Below, piece after piece: positions 59,959 to 64,000 of a stretch of DNA of 64,000 nt. Position numbers and translations under genes: made by a program. How positions within the stretch are numbered: position 1 is the stretch's first letter; each line of letters begins with the position of its first letter. The notes under the pieces were generated by a model. That model was not told the origin of the DNA, searched no databases, and saw nothing but the letters and a program-made list of their open reading frames with translations. Source of the stretch: Fimbriimonas ginsengisoli Gsoil 348 (lineage in GTDB: Bacteria; Armatimonadota; Fimbriimonadia; Fimbriimonadales; Fimbriimonadaceae); the NCBI RefSeq assembly GCF_000724625.1, contig NZ_CP007139.1:3720001-3784000 (forward strand), given 5' to 3'.

Positions 59959-61365
59959 ATGTTACATTTCGCTGCCCCGTCTAACTCCCCTTCGCGCGAC
60001 GACCGGTCGCTGGGCGAAATAAACGGTAGCGTGGCCGTCGGTTCGGGCGGCAGGCTTCGGCGGTTCCTTGCTTTCGCCGGACCCGCTTATCTCGTTTCCG
60101 TCGGCTACATGGATCCGGGCAACTGGGCGACCGACCTCGCCGGCGGAAGCCGGTACGGCTACGCGCTGCTCTGGGTAATCCTCGCCTCCAGCTTGATGGC
60201 CGTGTTGCTGCAGACGCTTTGCGTGCGCATGGGTCTTGCCATGGAGAAAGACCTAGCCCAGGCCTGCCGGGACTATTACGAGAAGCCGGTGGCGATCGCG
60301 CTGTGGATTCTGTGCGAGATCGCGATCGTCGCCTGCGACGTGGCTGAAGTGATCGGCTCCGCCGTTGGCCTGAACCTTCTTTTCGGAATGCCCCTGGCCA
60401 TGGGGGTTTTGGTGACGGGGTTCGACGTTCTGCTTCTCTTGGCGCTCACTCGTTTTGGTTTCCGAAAGATCGAGGCAATCGTCGTCACGCTCGTGGCGAC
60501 GATCTTCCTTTGCTTTGCCATTAACATGGTTTGGGCTCGCCCAGATTGGCTGGGGGTTGCACACGGTCTGGTCACTCCGTCGCTCCCGGATTCGCATGCG
60601 CTCCTCGTCGCGGTGGGAATTCTGGGCGCCACCGTGATGCCGCATAACCTCTATCTCCACAGCGCGATCGTTCAGACCCGCCAAGTCGCGTCGACTCCGG
60701 GAGCAAAGCGAAGCGCCATGCGCATGAGCACCGTCGACACCGTCGTCGCCCTCAGCGGCGCGTTTCTCGTCAACGCTGCGATTTTGGTGCTGGCGGCGGC
60801 GGTCTTTCATGGCAAGGGCTCTGTAGTGGAGGAGCTCCAGCAGGCGTATAAGTTGCTGACCCCCACCTTGGGCGCGGCTTCCGCCACCCTCTTTGCGGTC
60901 GCTCTCCTCGCGAGCGGCCAGTCGAGCACCATCACCGCGACCCTCGCCGGCCAGGTCGTGATGGAGGGATTCACCCACTTCCGAATGGCAGCCTGGAAGC
61001 GCCGCTTGATCACCCGAAGTCTGGCCCTGATCCCCGCCGTCATCTTGGTGAGCACCGCAAGCAACCGGACCACCGAGCTCCTTGTACTGACGCAGGTCGT
61101 CCTTTCGATGCAGCTCCCGTTCGCGATCTTCCCGCTGGTCATGTTCACTTCGGACAAAAACCGCATGGGCGAATTCGTGAACCCGGCTTGGCTAAGCGCG
61201 ATCGCCTACCTCGTCTGCGGCCTCATCACCGCGCTAAACGTGAAGCTTCTGTGGGACTCCGTCGGAACGGCCTGGCTCGCCGCGATCATTCTTTCTATTG
61301 CCGGCTTCGCCATGTGGGCGCAGTACGTTTACAAGCCGGCTTCAACGGCTTATAGGGCAAGGTAA
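59959..61365 (+). CDS. mntH: Nramp-family divalent metal transporter
   Basis: 468 aa with 11 helices, a proton-coupled Mn2+/Fe2+ importer. Helix 1 carries SVGYMDPGNWATDLAGGS (metal-binding DPGN), and helix 6 carries ATVMPHNLYLHSAIVQTR (MPH motif). Strand endings match the family (LTQVVLSMQLPFAIFPLVMF). The 40-residue hydrophilic N-terminus is a little long. Monocistronic; a palindrome lies just after the stop. Confidence 0.94.
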   Translation: MLHFAAPSNSPSRDDRSLGEINGSVAVGSGGRLRRFLAFAGPAYLVSVGYMDPGNWATDLAGGSRYGYALLWVILASSLMAVLLQTLCVRMGLAMEKDLAQACRDYYEKPVAIALWILCEIAIVACDVAEVIGSAVGLNLLFGMPLAMGVLVTGFDVLLLLALTRFGFRKIEAIVVTLVATIFLCFAINMVWARPDWLGVAHGLVTPSLPDSHALLVAVGILGATVMPHNLYLHSAIVQTRQVASTPGAKRSAMRMSTVDTVVALSGAFLVNAAILVLAAAVFHGKGSVVEELQQAYKLLTPTLGAASATLFAVALLASGQSSTITATLAGQVVMEGFTHFRMAAWKRRLITRSLALIPAVILVSTASNRTTELLVLTQVVLSMQLPFAIFPLVMFTSDKNRMGEFVNPAWLSAIAYLVCGLITALNVKLLWDSVGTAWLAAIILSIAGFAMWAQYVYKPASTAYRAR

Positions 61366-61390
61366 CGTGGCACGGGCGGCCCGCCCCTGG
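61366..61390. repeat. Palindrome after mntH
   Basis: GTGGCACGGGCGGCCCGCCC then CTGGG. Variant of the second palindrome at 28.3 kb (GTGGCACGAGCGGCTCGCCC in reverse), with two linked stem changes. Confidence 0.65.
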
Positions 61391-61468
61391 GAACTCCGAC
61401 CTTCGAAGATCCGAGCTCCGCTTAGTAACGACCGTCCCCTTTTCCTCGTCTAGCTTCACGGGCTTGAT

Positions 61469-62761
61469 GTGAACCATCTCATATTCGCCGTTCTCCTTCT
61501 GTCGTTCGGCCAGCGAGTCGCGAAGCAGCCGCCGCTTATCGAAGCGATTCAAAAGCACGATCTTGCGCTGGCGACGCGGCTCCTCAAGGACGGAGCCAAC
61601 CCGAACTCTCGTGAGATCATCACGACGAAGCCGAGCGCCACCGACGGGATCGTCGGAGGAACGACGAGGGAAGGAGATACCGCCCTCGAGCTGGCGGTTG
61701 ATCGGCAGTCGGTCACGTTTGTCAACTTACTTCTGCACTACAAGGCTGATCCGAACACCCGTGGGCAGGCAGAATGGACCCCATTAATGACGGCTTGCCA
61801 ACGCAGCAGCGTCGAAATAGTCCGGATTCTGTTGCGGAACGGCGCCAAGCCAAATCTCCGGAATCGCTATGGTGACACTGCAATCATCTTTGCCGCCAAC
61901 GTGGATCGTGTGGAGATGGTCAATGAGCTGGTTGGAGCTGGAGCCGACATGAACGGCGGGACCGGCCAAACCGCACTAATGATCGCTGCCGAGTGCGACT
62001 CGACAAAGACTGTCAAGTATCTCTTGAAGCATGGAGCGGACCCCAATTTCCGTCGGCCCGGTCACTGGACTCCACTGGAGTTCGCGATCGAGCGGAATTC
62101 GACGGAATGCGCGGAGATGTTAAAGAAAGCAGGGGCAAAGGGACGGTCACGCGCCCAACTTAGAAAAGAGGTCGACGCGGAGGTGGACTTAGCTAAAAAG
62201 CAGCACGCGTTCGAGCAAAAAGCTCAGGTGGCGATGCATCTGGTCGTGAAACCCGACGCGGTGGACTCTGCAGTGATTGAGGCTGCCGTCATAGACGTTG
62301 CGACGTTCCAAAGCAAAGAGTTCGACCCCTTCTTCGGCGTAAAGGCCAAATCAATCATCTTGGTCGAAGAATCTGCGATTTGGAACGACTTTATCGAGAG
62401 CCAGATGAACGGCGAACTAAGTGAAGAACAGGCCTGCGATATCGATCTTTCAATGCGACGAAGTCTTCAGAGTCGCAACGCTAGATTAGTATCGCTTGCA
62501 GGGTGCAAATTCAGGGATCCACGAATCGTGCAGAAGAGGAACAAAGCACTACCCAATGATATGAATCCCTCAAATTATTGGCAGTCGAAGTATAAGGGAT
62601 GGGTCCAAGTGATGTTGCCGGGCTACTCGACGGATGGCGCGCAAGCGGTTCTGCGGTTCTGGTTCGGACCTACTCCGCACGGAGCCGCGGCCACATATTT
62701 CTTGAGGAAGGTCGCAGGAAAATGGACCGTGGTTTGGCGTGATCTCGCGCGTTATGTGTAA
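61469..62761 (+). CDS. Secreted ankyrin-repeat protein
   Basis: 430 aa from GTG. Short signal peptide (MNHLIFAVLLLSFGQRVAKQ). Residues about 25-220 hold five ankyrin repeats (LATRLLKDGANPNS, EWTPLMTACQRSSVEIVRIL, TGQTALMIAAECDSTKTVKY, HWTPLEFAIERNSTECAEML). The second half (about 235-430) is not recognised; it ends LRFWFGPTPHGAAATYFLRK and WTVVWRDLARYV. Differs from the cytosolic ankyrin protein at 42.5 kb. Confidence 0.87.
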   Translation: MNHLIFAVLLLSFGQRVAKQPPLIEAIQKHDLALATRLLKDGANPNSREIITTKPSATDGIVGGTTREGDTALELAVDRQSVTFVNLLLHYKADPNTRGQAEWTPLMTACQRSSVEIVRILLRNGAKPNLRNRYGDTAIIFAANVDRVEMVNELVGAGADMNGGTGQTALMIAAECDSTKTVKYLLKHGADPNFRRPGHWTPLEFAIERNSTECAEMLKKAGAKGRSRAQLRKEVDAEVDLAKKQHAFEQKAQVAMHLVVKPDAVDSAVIEAAVIDVATFQSKEFDPFFGVKAKSIILVEESAIWNDFIESQMNGELSEEQACDIDLSMRRSLQSRNARLVSLAGCKFRDPRIVQKRNKALPNDMNPSNYWQSKYKGWVQVMLPGYSTDGAQAVLRFWFGPTPHGAAATYFLRKVAGKWTVVWRDLARYV

Positions 62762-63101
62762 CTAGAGGCTGTACAGACCATCTCAAGACCGGGGGCGTGT
62801 TTCCATTGCCTACCTTTATTTGCTTAAGGGAAGTCGAAGAGTGAGGCCGCCCCTTCAGGGCTCGGAGTTTTGGCGGCCCTTTAACCAGGGTTCCGCTCCG
62901 CTCCACCCTTCGCTTTAGGAGGTCGCGCTTTCAGCGCTAATGGAGGTTTGGTCACTCAATCGGTTCCAGTATTTTGAAATTGTCTCTGTAGTTCGAAGCT
63001 ATGGAGGGCATCGTTCTCGGTTCGAAACCTTCCGGAATCCACGGATTCAGTGGTTCATATTTGTCGGATCTTGGATAGGCGTTTGAGCCATCCTGTGAGC
63101 G
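62762..63101. other. 340-bp gap with decayed palindromic sequence
   Basis: GGCCGCCCCTTCAGGGCTCG, then GGCGGCCC and a run of CGCTCCGCTCC; near 62921 GTCGCGCTTTCAGCGCT. These resemble other intergenic palindromes of this genome. A minus-strand frame at 62952-63152 looks non-coding. No RNA gene is seen. Confidence 0.5.
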
Positions 63102-63635
63102 ATGAAAACGATCCGGGCGAAGACCGGGGTGCGGAAGATGCATAAGGAGCACTTCCCGGAAGAGGCGCGGCAGATGCGGCTCGCCTTTCTCCTGCAGGAT
63201 TGGGATGATCCGTACAACGTCGGCGGAATGTTTCGAGTGGCCGACGCCTGCGGAGCGGCGGAATTGATTCTAACGGGGAAGACTCCGCAGCCTCCGCATC
63301 CGCAAATCCACGTGACCTCTCTCGGGCATCATCGCCGGGTTTCGTGGCGTCAGATCGCGCGTTATGACGACGCCTGTCGAACCTTGAAGGAGGAGGGATA
63401 CCACCTGCTCGCCGTAGAGATCGCCGACGGGGCGGAGCATTACATGCACTACCCCTATCCCGACAAACTCTGCCTCGTCCTCGGCAACGAGGTGCACGGC
63501 GTCTACTCGACCGTGATGAAGCAGTGTGATGGCGCGGTTTTCATCCCGATGGCAGGGAAGGGGCGCTCGCTAAACGTCCACGTCGCCGCCGCGGTGGTGG
63601 CGTTCGAGGCGCTCTTGGGTGAAAAGGAAGGATAA
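63102..63635 (+). CDS. SPOUT-class (TrmH/SpoU family) RNA methyltransferase
   Basis: 177 aa. AdoMet-dependent ribose 2'-O-methyltransferase with a trefoil knot: motif 1 DDPYNVGGMFRVADACGA, motif 2 LCLVLGNEVHGVYSTVMKQC, motif 3 IPMAGKGRSLNVHVAAAVVA (usual SLNVSxA has His here). It lacks the N-terminal substrate-binding extension of rRNA enzymes, so tRNA or rRNA cannot be decided. Starts at ATG 63102 or 63138. Confidence 0.88.
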   Translation: MKTIRAKTGVRKMHKEHFPEEARQMRLAFLLQDWDDPYNVGGMFRVADACGAAELILTGKTPQPPHPQIHVTSLGHHRRVSWRQIARYDDACRTLKEEGYHLLAVEIADGAEHYMHYPYPDKLCLVLGNEVHGVYSTVMKQCDGAVFIPMAGKGRSLNVHVAAAVVAFEALLGEKEG

Positions 63636-64000
63636 CATTTGGGAGTGCGCGAACCCCTTCGCGCTTTTTGCCGGCGCGGAGCGCCATCTAAAAACCGAGT
63701 TGAAAATGACCGAAGCCGCCGAAGCCCTCAGGCAAATCATCGAAGGACACGACTTCGCCACCCCTGCCGGACTATTGAAGTCGATCAAAGCGGAGACGGC
63801 TGTAGCCATCGCCCCCGGCGCGCCGTATTCGATCGCGACTAACGTAGCCCATGCGGAGATTTGGCAGGCCGCGTGGCTATGCCGTCTGCGGGGCGAACCC
63901 CTCCCCAAAATCGTCATGGGCCAAGACTTCCCAGAAGTCTCCGCCAAAGAGTGGCCGGGAGTTCGCCGTGCCTTCGTCGACGGCCTTGTCGAAGCCCACG
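63619..64000 (+). CDS. DinB-like four-helix protein, 3' truncated by window
   Basis: Frame open to the window end. From GTG 63619 it reads NIWECANPFALFAGAERHLK, then MTEAAEALRQIIEGHDFATP, NVAHAEIWQAAWLCRLRGEP and FPEVSAKEWPGVRRAFVDGL. The H.xxxW pattern and the spacing resemble DinB_2/DUF664 metal-dependent hydrolase-like proteins. Start uncertain: GTG 63619 (overlaps the methyltransferase by 17 bp), an ATT at 63637 spaced well after AAGGAAGGA, or ATG 63706. Confidence 0.6.
   Translation, partial: MKRKDNIWECANPFALFAGAERHLKTELKMTEAAEALRQIIEGHDFATPAGLLKSIKAETAVAIAPGAPYSIATNVAHAEIWQAAWLCRLRGEPLPKIVMGQDFPEVSAKEWPGVRRAFVDGLVEAH

Noticed and set aside
62952-63152. Minus-strand 66-aa ORF between the ankyrin and methyltransferase genes
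   Set aside because: No ribosome-binding site or family likeness, and it overlaps the methyltransferase start.

Overview
The window is bacterial, with an estimated GC near 58-60%. It fits the Armatimonadota, most likely a Fimbriimonas-like organism. This is inferred from the gene mix and no marker search was run. Clues: two long DUF1559 pseudopilins with the near-invariant [20 protein letters not shown] start, a PafA/Dop-type pupylation enzyme outside Actinobacteria, many lipoproteins and small secreted proteins, and dense families of small intergenic palindromes. Genes are packed on both strands. There is no rRNA, CRISPR array, transposase or prophage, and one tRNA with anticodon CAT.

Layout. 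1-7.3 kb: the 3' end of ftsK, a frameshifted antitoxin-like remnant, a minus-strand stress-like operon (YflT-like protein, cupin, rhodanese), a secreted stalk-domain protein, DUF423, two short-chain dehydrogenases behind a LuxR-HTH/PAS regulator, and folB. 7.4-10.8 kb: the nusA-ylxR-infB operon, with a terminator-like hairpin in the nusA leader. 10.8-16.8 kb: membrane and secreted unknowns, a lone PafA/Dop enzyme, and a DUF1328 microprotein. 16.8-23.8 kb: tRNA and histidine utilisation (hutH-hutU, later hutI), interrupted by a Fic protein and a hexapeptide acyltransferase. 23.8-28.7 kb: secreted alpha-amylase divergent from a XylR-type regulator, then a TIGR03790-like protein. 28.7-32.4 kb: a tight nuoE-dapC-dapD-dapE operon for the succinylase branch of lysine and peptidoglycan precursor synthesis.

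32.5-38.6 kb holds more complex I genes (nuoD, nuoC, nuoA), all on the minus strand. They are separated by two modules, each a DUF1559 pseudopilin followed by a small lipoprotein. No nuoB is present between nuoA and nuoC. 38.7-45 kb: VanW protein, M20 amidohydrolase, ankyrin protein, nucleoside hydrolase. 45-48 kb: an hsp20-lon proteostasis operon. 48-56.4 kb: DUF4382/DUF5666-type lipoprotein, MFS exporter, glycosyltransferase, and an ADP-ribosylglycohydrolase fused to a beta-sandwich domain. 56.5-64 kb: purD, dnaB, mntH, a second ankyrin protein, a SPOUT methyltransferase, and the start of a DinB-like gene.

The most unusual material is between genes. One palindromic element occurs four times, always within a few bases of a stop codon and always in the same orientation relative to that gene. 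A second family of small hairpins with TCC/GGA loops shows compensatory base changes. A roughly 85-bp element is present twice, and inverted arrays of heptamers flank several genes. Some of these palindromes have entered coding sequence, as in the 3' end of hutI and the 5' end of ylxR.
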